A DNA stretch of 19,347 bases from Candidatus Firestoneibacteriota bacterium (GTDB lineage Bacteria > Oederibacteriota > JAAXVQ01 > JAUVAV01), in the NCBI GenBank assembly GCA_030635415.1, contig DAOVYW010000012.1, positions 1 through 19,347 of the forward strand, written 5' to 3'. Position numbers and translations under genes: made by a program. Position 1 is the stretch's first letter; each line of letters begins with the position of its first letter. A model generated the notes under the pieces. The model worked only from the letters and a program-made list of their open reading frames with translations, did no database searches and was not told the DNA's origin. This document shows, one piece after another, positions 7,382 through 14,478 of the stretch.

Positions 7382-7762
7382 ATGCAGGATAAGAACCAGA
7401 ATGAGTTGGGAACTATCCGAATATCCGATGAAGCGATAGCAGTCATCGCAGGACTGGCCGCGTTGGAGATAGAAGGCGTAGCATCCATGGCGCAGGGAAC
7501 GGTTGATGGTATTGCTGAAATGCTGGGGGTCAAGGCTGCTCAGGGCCGCGGCGTCAAGGTCGAAGTTCGCAATGAGGAAGTGACTATCGAAATAAACTTG
7601 TTAATAGAATTTGGTGTTGATATACCGAGTGTGTGTCAAAAGGTACAGGATAATGTGCGGGAGTCGGTGGAAGATATGACAGGCCTAAACGTCGCCATGG
7701 TCAATATTTCAGTGCAAGGGATAAAAATGAAAAGCGGTAAAATGCCTGCGCCCACGCGATAA
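7382..7762 (+). CDS. Asp23/Gls24 family envelope stress protein (YqhY-type)
   Basis: This 126-residue protein belongs to the Asp23/Gls24 (DUF322) family. Visible are the family's opening GTIRISDEAIAVIAGLAALEIEGVASM (residues about 10-35), GRGVKVEVRNEEVTIEINLLIEFG and VQDNVRESVEDMTGLNVAMVNISVQG. In Firmicutes, Asp23 proteins are tethered to the membrane through AmaP, encoded next door, and the YqhY member linked to accBC has been tied to control of acetyl-CoA carboxylase activity; that link is known for relatives and inferred here. The ATG at 7382 has AAGGAGG (7366-7372) nine bases upstream; a longer in-frame extension back into accC is rejected. A 94-base spacer from accC holds a CCGGCC / GGCCGG hairpin (7316-7332), possibly an mRNA processing or stability point. 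Confidence 0.9.
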   Translation: MQDKNQNELGTIRISDEAIAVIAGLAALEIEGVASMAQGTVDGIAEMLGVKAAQGRGVKVEVRNEEVTIEINLLIEFGVDIPSVCQKVQDNVRESVEDMTGLNVAMVNISVQGIKMKSGKMPAPTR

Positions 7763-7795
7763 AAAAGAAAAATTCAGCAGCAGGAGGAAATCAGT

Positions 7796-8413
7796 ATGCG
7801 AACTTTAAATATAGCAGCAATGGCGATCGGAATAGCATTTCTGGCATTATTGGGTATCCTGGCTTTGGTTGGGGCGGTGTATCCGGCGGTTTTCCTGGTT
7901 TTGGGAGATGCGATTGCCGGGCCGCTGGCGTATGCCATTGAAAGCCTAATGGGACGTACCATGGCTTTGCTGGTCGGGCTGGCTTTGCTGGCCGGCGGAA
8001 TTTATTTTGTTCTGGGAAATATCAAGACTTCCCGCCGGGAACGTACCGTGGTCTTGCAAAATCCCATAGGCGAAGTAAAAGTATCCCTGCCGGCGATAGA
8101 GGATTTCGCCCGGGTTTTAAAAGGCCGAATCGAAGGATTGCGGGATATCAAGGGAAGAGTAATATACGGCCGCCGGGGATTGAAAGTAAGCGCGCGGATT
8201 TCCGTGCTCTCGGATTACAGCATTGCAGAGGTAAGCCAAAAAGTCCAGGAGGGCATACGCAATTATATCCAGAACATTCTGGGGATTGAACAAGAGATAA
8301 ATCCGACCGTGATAGTCACCAAAGTCGTAAACCGGGAAAAAACGGGCACCGGCGGAGCAATAAAAACCACGAGAGAAAATTTCGAGAGCGCCGGCGAGGA
8401 AACACTTAAGTAG
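7796..8413 (+). CDS. amaP: Alkaline shock response membrane anchor protein AmaP
   Basis: AmaP is the membrane anchor for Asp23-family proteins. The 205-residue product has two N-terminal membrane helices (about 5-36 and 53-76) followed by a basic TSRRER stretch and a soluble, Asp23-like domain (LQNPIGEVKVSLPAIEDFARV, then KGRVIYGRRGLKVSARISVLSDYSIAEVSQKVQE). This is the usual AmaP layout. The ATG has AGGAGG (7782-7787) eight bases upstream. It lies 33 bases after the Asp23 gene and is the last gene before the terminator at 8441-8479. Together the two genes probably give an envelope-stress scaffold co-expressed with fatty acid synthesis. nusB, often next in other Firmicutes, does not follow here. 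Confidence 0.88.
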   Translation: MRTLNIAAMAIGIAFLALLGILALVGAVYPAVFLVLGDAIAGPLAYAIESLMGRTMALLVGLALLAGGIYFVLGNIKTSRRERTVVLQNPIGEVKVSLPAIEDFARVLKGRIEGLRDIKGRVIYGRRGLKVSARISVLSDYSIAEVSQKVQEGIRNYIQNILGIEQEINPTVIVTKVVNREKTGTGGAIKTTRENFESAGEETLK

Positions 8414-8440
8414 CGCAGATTTCCGGCAGGGTAGGGATAC

Positions 8441-8479
8441 GCCTCGTGGGTCTTCAAGGAAGGCTCACGAGGCTTTTTT
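8441..8479 (+). terminator. Intrinsic terminator of the GT4-efp-acc-amaP operon
   Basis: GCCTCGTG (8441-8448) pairs perfectly with CACGAGGC (8466-8473); the stem extends inward by about six more pairs including two G-U wobbles, around a CAAGG loop. Six T residues follow at 8474-8479. It lies 28 bases past the amaP stop. Confidence 0.92.
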
Positions 8480-8547
8480 GTATTGGGATAATATGTCTTG
8501 CTGACCCGCATAAATTGAGTTTGGAACCCAGGAGTAAAAAGAAACTA

Positions 8548-8576
8548 TTGGTTTTAGACAGAAGTGATATTATACT
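8548..8576 (+). promoter_or_regulatory. Probable sigma-A promoter of thiD2
   Basis: TTGGTT (8548-8553), a 17-base spacer and TATACT (8571-8576). Transcription would start near 8583, about 18 bases before the thiD2 ATG. This leaves no room for a leader riboswitch. Confidence 0.55.
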
Positions 8577-8600
8577 ATTAAAAAAGAAAGGCTGGCCGGC

Positions 8601-9038
8601 ATGAATAAGAGTTTGGACCGTATCCTGGATGCGAATTTAAATCGAGCACGCGAAGGCTTGCGCGTTACCGAAGAACTGGCCCGCCTGGGATTGGAGGACG
8701 CCGGTCTCCAGCGACGCATTAAAACCCTTCGTCATAGGATTACGGCGGCCGAAAAGAGCATTACCAGCCGCCTGCTTATTTTAAGCCGGGCGGCGGCGCG
8801 TGATCCGGGAAACCGGAGCCGGTTTAAGTTTGAAAAGCAGAGGGGCTCGGCAGCGGATCTGGTGCGGGCCAACCTCAGGCGTTGCCAGGAAGCTTTACGC
8901 GTGTTGGAGGAAATTTCCACCGTGAGAAAGGCCGGGACCGGTTTGCGCTTTAAACGCCTGCGCTTTCAAGTTTATGATCTGGAACGTGATTTTATAAAAA
9001 GGCTTATTGCTACAAAAAAAGAGCCGCCGTTAGTATAG
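8601..9038 (+). CDS. thiD2: ThiD2 family hydroxymethylpyrimidine phosphate kinase
   Basis: This 145-residue protein matches ThiD2, a domain found alone or fused to the N-terminus of ThiE and shown in other bacteria to act as a monofunctional HMP-P kinase, making HMP-PP for thiamine synthesis. The family signature LDANLNRAREGLRVTEELARL (split over residues 9-29) is clear, and a second, similar stretch VRANLRRCQEALRVLEEI (88-105) points to an internal duplication typical of the family. Here the domain stands alone, without ThiE. The neighbouring thiC makes HMP-P, the presumed substrate, which strongly supports the assignment. The ATG has AAAGG nine bases upstream. The TAG stop coincides with the end of a dispersed repeat (9036-9063), so the last residues may have been set by that insertion. 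Automatic annotation often calls this family thiamine-phosphate pyrophosphorylase, which would be misleading. Confidence 0.82.
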   Translation: MNKSLDRILDANLNRAREGLRVTEELARLGLEDAGLQRRIKTLRHRITAAEKSITSRLLILSRAAARDPGNRSRFKFEKQRGSAADLVRANLRRCQEALRVLEEISTVRKAGTGLRFKRLRFQVYDLERDFIKRLIATKKEPPLV

Positions 9039-9063
9039 TTTCTCCAACGCTGATTTACATTTG
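9036..9063. repeat. Half copy of the TAGTGTCTC-ended palindromic element
   Basis: This 28-base stretch matches the reverse complement of the right end of the element at 12442-12593 with three mismatches: TAGTKTCTCCAACGCT, then two differing bases, then TTTACATTTG. The element's next block, ATTGTCATT, recurs at 9088-9096 after an extra 24 bases. Only one end is present. It begins on the TAG stop codon of thiD2. Confidence 0.75.
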
Positions 9064-9089
9064 CTCTTTATGAATTTTGGTTTTATATT
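9061..9089 (+). promoter_or_regulatory. Possible promoter of thiC
   Basis: TTGCTC (9061-9066), a 17-base spacer and TATATT (9084-9089). It begins at the inner edge of the repeat copy. The -35 is weak, and thiC may instead be read from the thiD2 promoter. Confidence 0.28.
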
Positions 9090-9168
9090 GTCATTCCAGA
9101 AAAATCATGTTGGGGCGGAATAAGTAAGGGAATTTAAAAGAAACTATTTTAGAAAGGAAGAAATAGAC

Positions 9169-10464
9169 ATGACGCAACTGGAGCGAGCCCGGGAGGGCAA
9201 GATAACCCCGGAAATGGCAGCCGTAGCTCAAGCGGAGAAGCGTTCTCCTGATTTTATCCAGGCCGGCATAGCCGCGGGCCGGATCGTGATACCGGTTAAT
9301 CCGGGGCATAAAAGCTCTGTCCCCTTGGGCATTGGCGCCGGACTTCGTACTAAAGTTAATGCGAATCTGGGAACTTCCACAGATCGCGCGGACGCGGAGG
9401 AGGAAATTGCCAAAGCCCGGACTGCAGTGGAGGCCGGCGCGGACGCGATTATGGATCTTTCCACGGCCGGTGAACTGAGCGGGCTTCGTAAAAAACTGTT
9501 GGAAGCTTTTCCTCAGCCCTTGGGAACGGTGCCGATTTATGAAGCCGCGGTTAAGGCGGTGCGGCGCGCGCAAGCCATTACTGCCATGACGCCGGAAGAT
9601 ATGCTGGCCGCGGTGCGGGAGCAGGCCGAACAGGGAGTGGATTTTATGACCATCCACGCGGGCGTTACCCAGGAAAGCGTTGCCCGTCTGCGCTCCCAAG
9701 GCCGGGTGATGGATATTGTCAGCCGGGGAGGGGCGTTCTTAGCCAGTTGGATGATTTATCACAAAGAGGAAAATCCCTACTATATGCAGTATGACGCGGT
9801 TTTAGAAATCTGCCGCGAACATGATGTCACGATTTCATTGGGCGACGGCCTGCGGCCGGGCTGTTTGGAGGACGCAACGGATCGCGCCCAGGTCCAGGAA
9901 TTAATACTCCTCGGGGAGATGGCCGCGCGCGCGCGCCAAGCCGGAGTCCAGGTAATGATTGAGGGGCCGGGGCACGTGCCCCTGGATCAGATCCAGGCGA
10001 ACATGATTTTAGAGAAGCAGCTTTGTCAGGGCGCGCCGTTTTACGTATTAGGCCCCTTGGTTACGGATGTGGCCGCCGGATACGATCATATTACATGCGC
10101 CATCGGAGGCGCTGCCGCTGCCGCTGCCGGGGCCGATTTTTTATGCTATGTAACACCTTCGGAACATTTGCGTCTGCCCACAGTGGATGATGTGCGCGAA
10201 GGCGTGATTGCCACCCGGATTGCGGCCCATGCCGGAGATATTGCCAAGGGCCTGCCGGGCGCGCTGGATTGGGACCGGAAAATGGCCCGGGCCCGCAAGG
10301 CGCTGGATTGGGAAAAACAGATCGAGTTGGGCATAGCGCCCGGCAGGGCCAGGGAGATGAGAGAGGGTGCTAAGCCAAAGCAACCCGAGGTTTGTACCAT
10401 GTGCGGCGAATTTTGCGCAGTTAAGGGCATAGAGGAATATTTGAAAGATGAAAAAAACAATTGA
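9169..10464 (+). CDS. thiC: Phosphomethylpyrimidine synthase ThiC
   Basis: ThiC is a radical SAM enzyme that rearranges aminoimidazole ribotide to HMP-P, the pyrimidine precursor of thiamine. The 431-residue product has the short bacterial form's length. Family stretches are clear: MTQLERAREGKITPEM, NLGTSTDRAD, VDFMTIHAGVT, EGPGHVPLDQIQANM, YDHITCAIGGAAAA and CYVTPSEHL. The C-terminal iron-sulfur motif is CTMCGEFC (C409, C412, C416), with CX2CX3C spacing rather than the CX2CX4C of E. coli ThiC. The ATG has AAGGAAG upstream at about nine bases. It follows thiD2 by 130 bases; no TPP riboswitch elements (CUGAGA, ACCUGA) were found before either gene. Other thiamine genes (thiE, thiG, thiH, thiM) are not in the window. 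Confidence 0.96.
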   Translation: MTQLERAREGKITPEMAAVAQAEKRSPDFIQAGIAAGRIVIPVNPGHKSSVPLGIGAGLRTKVNANLGTSTDRADAEEEIAKARTAVEAGADAIMDLSTAGELSGLRKKLLEAFPQPLGTVPIYEAAVKAVRRAQAITAMTPEDMLAAVREQAEQGVDFMTIHAGVTQESVARLRSQGRVMDIVSRGGAFLASWMIYHKEENPYYMQYDAVLEICREHDVTISLGDGLRPGCLEDATDRAQVQELILLGEMAARARQAGVQVMIEGPGHVPLDQIQANMILEKQLCQGAPFYVLGPLVTDVAAGYDHITCAIGGAAAAAAGADFLCYVTPSEHLRLPTVDDVREGVIATRIAAHAGDIAKGLPGALDWDRKMARARKALDWEKQIELGIAPGRAREMREGAKPKQPEVCTMCGEFCAVKGIEEYLKDEKNN

Positions 10465-10509
10465 TTTTAGCCGGACAGGGAAAGACGTTTTTCATCGTCG
10501 CTCGTAACC

Positions 10510-10529
10510 GACTAATGCTCAAGCTCCTA
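10510..10529 (+). repeat. Short dispersed repeat GACTAATTGCTCAAG, copy 2
   Basis: GACTAATGCTCAAGCTCCTA here matches 14933-14953 except for one missing T. A further copy is at 2383-2397. All three lie in intergenic DNA in the same orientation. Confidence 0.6.
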
Positions 10530-10623
10530 GCGTCATGTTTCTGAAATTCTATTAATATGTCAGGCCGGACAGGCCGGGGTCCAGAAAAAACAGTGATACA
10601 GAGAGCTAGCTTCCGGTTTTAAG

Positions 10624-10654
10624 CATTGTATTTATCAAGCATACAATGTAAAAT
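10624..10654 (+). promoter_or_regulatory. Promoter with an embedded palindromic operator
   Basis: TTGTAT (10626-10631), a 17-base spacer and TAAAAT (10649-10654) form a plausible sigma-A promoter 42 bases upstream of the ATG at 10696. A perfect inverted repeat, CATTGTAT (10624-10631) and ATACAATG (10641-10648) with a nine-base centre, overlies the -35 and spacer exactly. A dimeric regulator bound here would block or reshape polymerase binding. Confidence 0.5.
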
Positions 10655-10695
10655 ACTCGCTCCGGTGGGGAAGAGGGAATTTTCAGGAGGTTATA

Positions 10696-11109
10696 ATGCG
10701 GAAATATCTGGAAACATTGGAAGAGGAGCAATCAGCACGCAGCACGGAAGAATATATAGGCGCTTTTACCGAGAGTTTTAAAATAGTCCTGTGCCAGAAT
10801 CCGGTGGAAAGAATGGGACACGCGGTTTTGCTGGCCGCCAAAACAGCGATGCGAATCAAGGCCGCCCGCCCGGCCTTGAAAGAGCATGAGATAGCCAGGC
10901 GCCTGCAGGACATCGCCCGGAATATACGGATCACAACTATTCTTAATGATCTTACCCCGGAAGAGAAAGGGATGTTGCAGCTGCACCCACTTAACCAGAT
11001 TAAACAATATTCCCTTAAAGGTTCACGTGTCCGCAGAACAGCCCCTCCTGCCAAAAGCCGGTCAATAAAGCAACCACCCGCGAAAGCTTCCCGCAAGAAG
11101 AGTGCCTGA
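10696..11109 (+). CDS. Hypothetical 137-residue protein, unrecognised
   Basis: I do not recognise this family. The product is soluble, mostly helical in character and has two parts. Residues 1-105 are mixed charged and hydrophobic (VERMGHAVLLAAKTAMRIKA, then EIARRLQDIARNIRITTIL and LTPEEKGMLQLHPL). The tail from about 107 is highly basic and Pro/Ser/Lys-rich (KGSRVRRTAPPAKSRSIKQP), which could bind nucleic acid or an acidic surface. No signal peptide or membrane segment is seen. A perfect AGGAGG (10685-10690) lies five bases before the ATG and a promoter lies upstream, so it is very likely a real gene. Its end overlaps the start of the SpoIID-like gene by eight bases, suggesting coupled translation and a linked role. 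Confidence 0.7.
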   Translation: MRKYLETLEEEQSARSTEEYIGAFTESFKIVLCQNPVERMGHAVLLAAKTAMRIKAARPALKEHEIARRLQDIARNIRITTILNDLTPEEKGMLQLHPLNQIKQYSLKGSRVRRTAPPAKSRSIKQPPAKASRKKSA

Positions 11110-12439
11110 CATACCGGCTTGCCGTTATACGGCGGGCGTGGTTTTAATCATCCTGATACTGGCGGTTGCCGGGTGCAAGGGTTTTAACAACTCCTCGGAT
11201 GCAAAGTGGGCCAAGAACTCCCTGGACGGACCGGATGTGAAGGTGCGCATCCTGCGAAAAAAAACATTTACGCGAACTAATTTTGAATGGCCGAAAGGTG
11301 GGATCGAGATAAGGGACCATCAGGGCCATATAATTCCCTGGCCGCCGGAAGTACGCCGGGTCTATTTACACCGGCGAGGCGACCGGGTCGCCCTGGCTTT
11401 TAAGCCGGGAAAGACCGCTGCCAAAAAGGCCGCCTTGTATACCAGCGTGGGTTTCCATTCCACAGATAATCAGACAAGCATAGCGAAGATACATGTTCCC
11501 GAACACCGGTTTAGGCGGCAGTATGAAGGCCGGGAGTTTGAGATCGCGGTGGTAAAAGGCCGCCTGGCTTTAATCAATGTTCTTCCTCTGGAAGTGTACT
11601 TATTGCGGGTCTTGCCGGCAGAGATGGCCCCCAACCATTTTACCCTGGAAGCGTTGAAAGCCCAGGCCGTGGTGGCGCGCACCTGGGCCTTAAAAAACCT
11701 GCGGCGGCATCAACGGTATGGTTATAATTTCTGCGATGGCCCGCATTGCCAAGTTTACCAGGGACGTAAAACAATATCGCTGCGCTGTGAAAGGGCGGTC
11801 AAGGAGACCAAAGGGAAGGTGCTGGTTTACCAGGGACGCTTAGCCGAGGCTTTTTACCATAGCACCTGCGGCGGCCATACGGCTTTTATAGAGGATGTTT
11901 GGGGAAGCAGGCCGCAGCCTTATCTGGCGCGGGTGGAGGATCATTGGAAGTCCGGCTACCGGCCTTATTGCGCAAGATCTCCTTACGCCAGATGGAAGGC
12001 GTGGCGTTCACTGCGCCGGCTGGAGCAGGCTTTGAGGAGAAAGAATAACCTTGGCCGTAAGGAAAGAATAGAGCAGGTGGAGGTGGATTTTTTAGACCGG
12101 TCCGGACATGTTAAAAGTGTTTTAATTACTACCAACCGGCGCCAAAGAAGGATCCCGGGCCCGGAATTTCGCAGCCTGCTTAACCGGATAGTAGGGCGAC
12201 GCCGGATTCTCAGCAATTTTTATGAAATCAAGATACAGGGCAACAAAATAGCCGTTCTGGGACGTGGATTGGGGCATGCCGTAGGTATGTGTCAGTGGGG
12301 CGCGCGCGGTATGGCTCAGCATGGATTTACATATCAGGAAATACTCGATCATTATTTTACAGGGACAAAGATAAATAATTACTATGACATGGTCGGTAAA
12401 TCGGAGGGGAAGACTGTGCCGGTGGAGAAAAACCACTAG
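11102..12439 (+). CDS. SpoIID/LytB-domain lipoprotein, putative peptidoglycan lytic enzyme
   Basis: The C-terminal two thirds match the SpoIID/LytB family, whose SpoIID member is a lytic transglycosylase acting on denuded glycan strands. Visible are LPLEVYLLRVLPAEM, LEALKAQAVVARTWAL (182-197), FCDGPHCQVYQG, AFYHSTCGGHTAFIEDVWG and the closing GRGLGHAVGMCQWGARGMAQHG with YQEILDHYF. The Glu of PAEM (E174) corresponds to the SpoIID catalytic Glu. The N-terminus is a short lipoprotein signal with lipobox VAGC (C25), so it should be anchored to the outer face of the membrane. Residues 26-140 precede the domain. The GTG at 11102 overlaps the upstream gene by eight bases; a later GTG at 11138 would destroy the signal. 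At 445 residues it is longer than B. subtilis SpoIID. No sporulation genes flank it, so a general cell-wall role is equally possible. Confidence 0.85.
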   Translation: MPDIPACRYTAGVVLIILILAVAGCKGFNNSSDAKWAKNSLDGPDVKVRILRKKTFTRTNFEWPKGGIEIRDHQGHIIPWPPEVRRVYLHRRGDRVALAFKPGKTAAKKAALYTSVGFHSTDNQTSIAKIHVPEHRFRRQYEGREFEIAVVKGRLALINVLPLEVYLLRVLPAEMAPNHFTLEALKAQAVVARTWALKNLRRHQRYGYNFCDGPHCQVYQGRKTISLRCERAVKETKGKVLVYQGRLAEAFYHSTCGGHTAFIEDVWGSRPQPYLARVEDHWKSGYRPYCARSPYARWKAWRSLRRLEQALRRKNNLGRKERIEQVEVDFLDRSGHVKSVLITTNRRQRRIPGPEFRSLLNRIVGRRRILSNFYEIKIQGNKIAVLGRGLGHAVGMCQWGARGMAQHGFTYQEILDHYFTGTKINNYYDMVGKSEGKTVPVEKNH

Positions 12440-12441
12440 TG

Positions 12442-12593
12442 TAGTGTCTCATAAATAACTTTACATTTGTCATTGCGAGCGAAGTGAAGCAGTCCCGCTT
12501 TTTATCATCATTTTGCAATCAACACCGATTGCTTCGTCTCGAAAAACGTTCTTCGCAATGACAATCAAATGTAAAGAAGCGTTGGAGACACTA
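12442..12593. repeat. MITE-like element with TAGTGTCTC inverted ends
   Basis: TAGTGTCTC (12442-12450) and GAGACACTA (12585-12593) are perfect 9-base inverted ends. Inside, CTTTACATTTG and TCATTGCGA on the left pair with TCGCAATGA and CAAATGTAAAG on the right, giving arms of about 50 bases. The centre holds further pairing (GCGAAGTGAAGC against GCTTCGTCTCG). There is no coding capacity. It fills the gap between two convergent genes almost completely, two bases after the SpoIID-like stop and 11 bases before the DUF2723 stop, so its hairpin could end transcripts from both sides. Confidence 0.8.
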
Positions 12594-12604
12594 GCACCAG
12601 GGAT

Positions 12605-14368
12605 TTACCGGTTGTTTTTGGCAGGTTGGGGCCGGATTTGATATATGGAAAGTTCATAGGTCTCTCCGGGATGAATCCGGATTCGCAGGGGGGGATAGGC
12701 CTCGGTTAGCTCAAATGTTTGCGCTAAATGATCCCGGGGAACACTCGGTTGCAGAGGCGGTGAAAGCAGATAAGCCGGATATGCCGGAGAAAGCTTGGTT
12801 GTCAGGCCTTTAACCCAATACCGGGTGAAAGCTAAATTATAAGCCAAGGAGAACGATTGCAGGAAGTTGTCCTGGGAGGACGGAGAATATTTATCCGAAG
12901 TATCCGGCCAGAGTTTGGAAAAAGGCGCCAAAAAAATATCCGGTCTTATTTTTTCACAGGATTGCAGATAAGCGGCGGCAAAGCCCAATTCCGCGTAAGG
13001 GTAGGCCAGAATTGTCCGTGGCGGCAGGGCCTGGATAAAATTACGCATTTGGAAGAGATTTGAATTCTCTTCAGATGCCATTCGAACCTGGGCACGCAGA
13101 TGGCGATAACTTTGAAGCAAGGAAAACAAGGGCACCAGCAGCACTACGATCAAACCAAATATTGTGGCGCGGGAAGTCAAGAATTTGGAGTTGCGCTCAG
13201 ACCTGCGTCCGAGTTGATAATAACAATAATTCAGTCCACTTAGGGTCCAATAAGCGCCTGCCAGGCACAAGCCTAAGTGGAAGGCCGGGGTGTGTCCGGA
13301 AAACAGGAGGGCCCCGCCGCCCAGGGCGAACAGGGGAAGCAGCATGACAATAAGCCGGCTGGTATTACCCAGCCTGTCATGAGACCATTTCGGCCGCTGA
13401 AGAAACACATAATGCACGTTCAGCAGCAAACCCCAGAGCATAATCGCGAGGCCGAAAAAGGAGTAACTACGGACAAAGCTGATTAGAGCCTGCCCCACCT
13501 GAAACAGGGATGAACCAAAAGACTTATCAATAAAATATTTTTGGTATCCGGCGGTTATGTACCAGAACAGCCAGGAACCGAGCTTGGCCGGAGAGAAGTT
13601 CTGGCGAAGTTCGGCATAATGAAATGCAAAATCAGTATTCAGGAAAGCGCCGGATACCGGCATACGTAAAGGAAGATACACATAGGGTAATAATATTCCT
13701 AAAATCAGGCAGAGGAAAATCAAGACGTAATTAAATTTTTTGGCCGGATGCCGGGGCAGGCCGATGGCTAATCCCAGGATGAAGGCCGTTATGGCCCAGG
13801 TTAAGAGCGGCAGAAATTGGCCTCCGGCTATTCCGCATAAAAACGCCCAGATCATCCAGCGGCCTTGGGAATGCAGCCGGAAAGGAGGGCTGATAATGCC
13901 CAGGGTCAGGTAGAGGCAGAGGCAGAGCAGCATAAGGTGAAAAGTAAAATGATGGGAAAGCAGGGCGGCCTGCCAAATAAAAGGCGAGAAGAATAAAGCC
14001 CAGGCCGTGGCCAGACTGACCGGCGCGGGAAACCGAAGCCGCCGGCCGGTTAAATACATAATAAAGGATGAACCAGAGCCGAACACCAAGCTGGCAAAAT
14101 TCATGCGCCAGATATCCGTGCCCCAGGGCGCCAGCCAGCCAAGAAATTTAGCGCTTAGCAGATAAAGCGGATAGCCGGGACAATGCACTATGCCCAGCGA
14201 AGCAGTGCCTAAAACAAACTCGGCGTACTCGCCGGCGATCAAATCATTGCCCAGAAGGGGAAGCGATACCAGCAGTGGAAGCAGGAAAGCCGCTATGGCC
14301 AGGACGAGGTCCCAGAACAACATTAATGGACTTGGTCGGGAAGGGTTTGGGCTGGATAAAAAGGACAA
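12605..14368 (-). CDS. DUF2723 (GT117-like) multi-spanning membrane protein
   Basis: This 587-residue protein resembles the DUF2723 family of GT-C-like membrane glycosyltransferases, related in layout to protein O-mannosyltransferases. The diagnostic N-terminal region is AGEYAEFVLGTASLGIVHCPGYPLY (residues 45-69) followed by WRMNFASLVFGSGSSFIMYLTGRRL: an acidic motif after the first membrane helix, then H-C/P-P-G-x-P-L-Y. About ten or more hydrophobic segments follow up to about residue 420, and the last 150 residues are a largely soluble, probably extracytoplasmic tail. The TTG start is supported by AGGAG six bases upstream; an ATG at residue 16 is the alternative. A strong promoter lies just before it. 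It is divergent from the DUF2298/Agl23-like pair. Donor and acceptor are unknown. Confidence 0.8.
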   Translation of the reverse strand: MSFLSSPNPSRPSPLMLFWDLVLAIAAFLLPLLVSLPLLGNDLIAGEYAEFVLGTASLGIVHCPGYPLYLLSAKFLGWLAPWGTDIWRMNFASLVFGSGSSFIMYLTGRRLRFPAPVSLATAWALFFSPFIWQAALLSHHFTFHLMLLCLCLYLTLGIISPPFRLHSQGRWMIWAFLCGIAGGQFLPLLTWAITAFILGLAIGLPRHPAKKFNYVLIFLCLILGILLPYVYLPLRMPVSGAFLNTDFAFHYAELRQNFSPAKLGSWLFWYITAGYQKYFIDKSFGSSLFQVGQALISFVRSYSFFGLAIMLWGLLLNVHYVFLQRPKWSHDRLGNTSRLIVMLLPLFALGGGALLFSGHTPAFHLGLCLAGAYWTLSGLNYCYYQLGRRSERNSKFLTSRATIFGLIVVLLVPLFSLLQSYRHLRAQVRMASEENSNLFQMRNFIQALPPRTILAYPYAELGFAAAYLQSCEKIRPDIFLAPFSKLWPDTSDKYSPSSQDNFLQSFSLAYNLAFTRYWVKGLTTKLSPAYPAYLLSPPLQPSVPRDHLAQTFELTEAYPPLRIRIHPGETYELSIYQIRPQPAKNNR

Positions 14369-14399
14369 CGCTTACTCCTAAGAAAAAAGACTGTAGAGT

Positions 14400-14427
14400 A
14401 TTATACTCCGGAGAAATGCCAGGTCAA
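14400..14427 (-). promoter_or_regulatory. Strong sigma-A promoter of the DUF2723 gene
   Basis: Read on the minus strand: TTGACC (14427-14422), a 16-base spacer and TATAAT (14405-14400). Transcription would start near 14393, giving a leader of about 25 bases that contains the AGGAG site before the TTG start at 14368. Confidence 0.65.
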
Positions 14428-14478
14428 GATTCAAAGTGGGTAAATAACCGAAAATGCGTTTATGGGGACAGGATGAAA

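Noticed and set aside
8414..9168. TPP riboswitch before thiD2 or thiC
   Set aside because: Neither CTGAGA nor ACCTGA-type elements nor the expected paired helices are visible.
13060..13486. Plus-strand frames antisense to the DUF2723 gene
   Set aside because: No ribosome binding sites and no protein-like character; shadows of the real gene.
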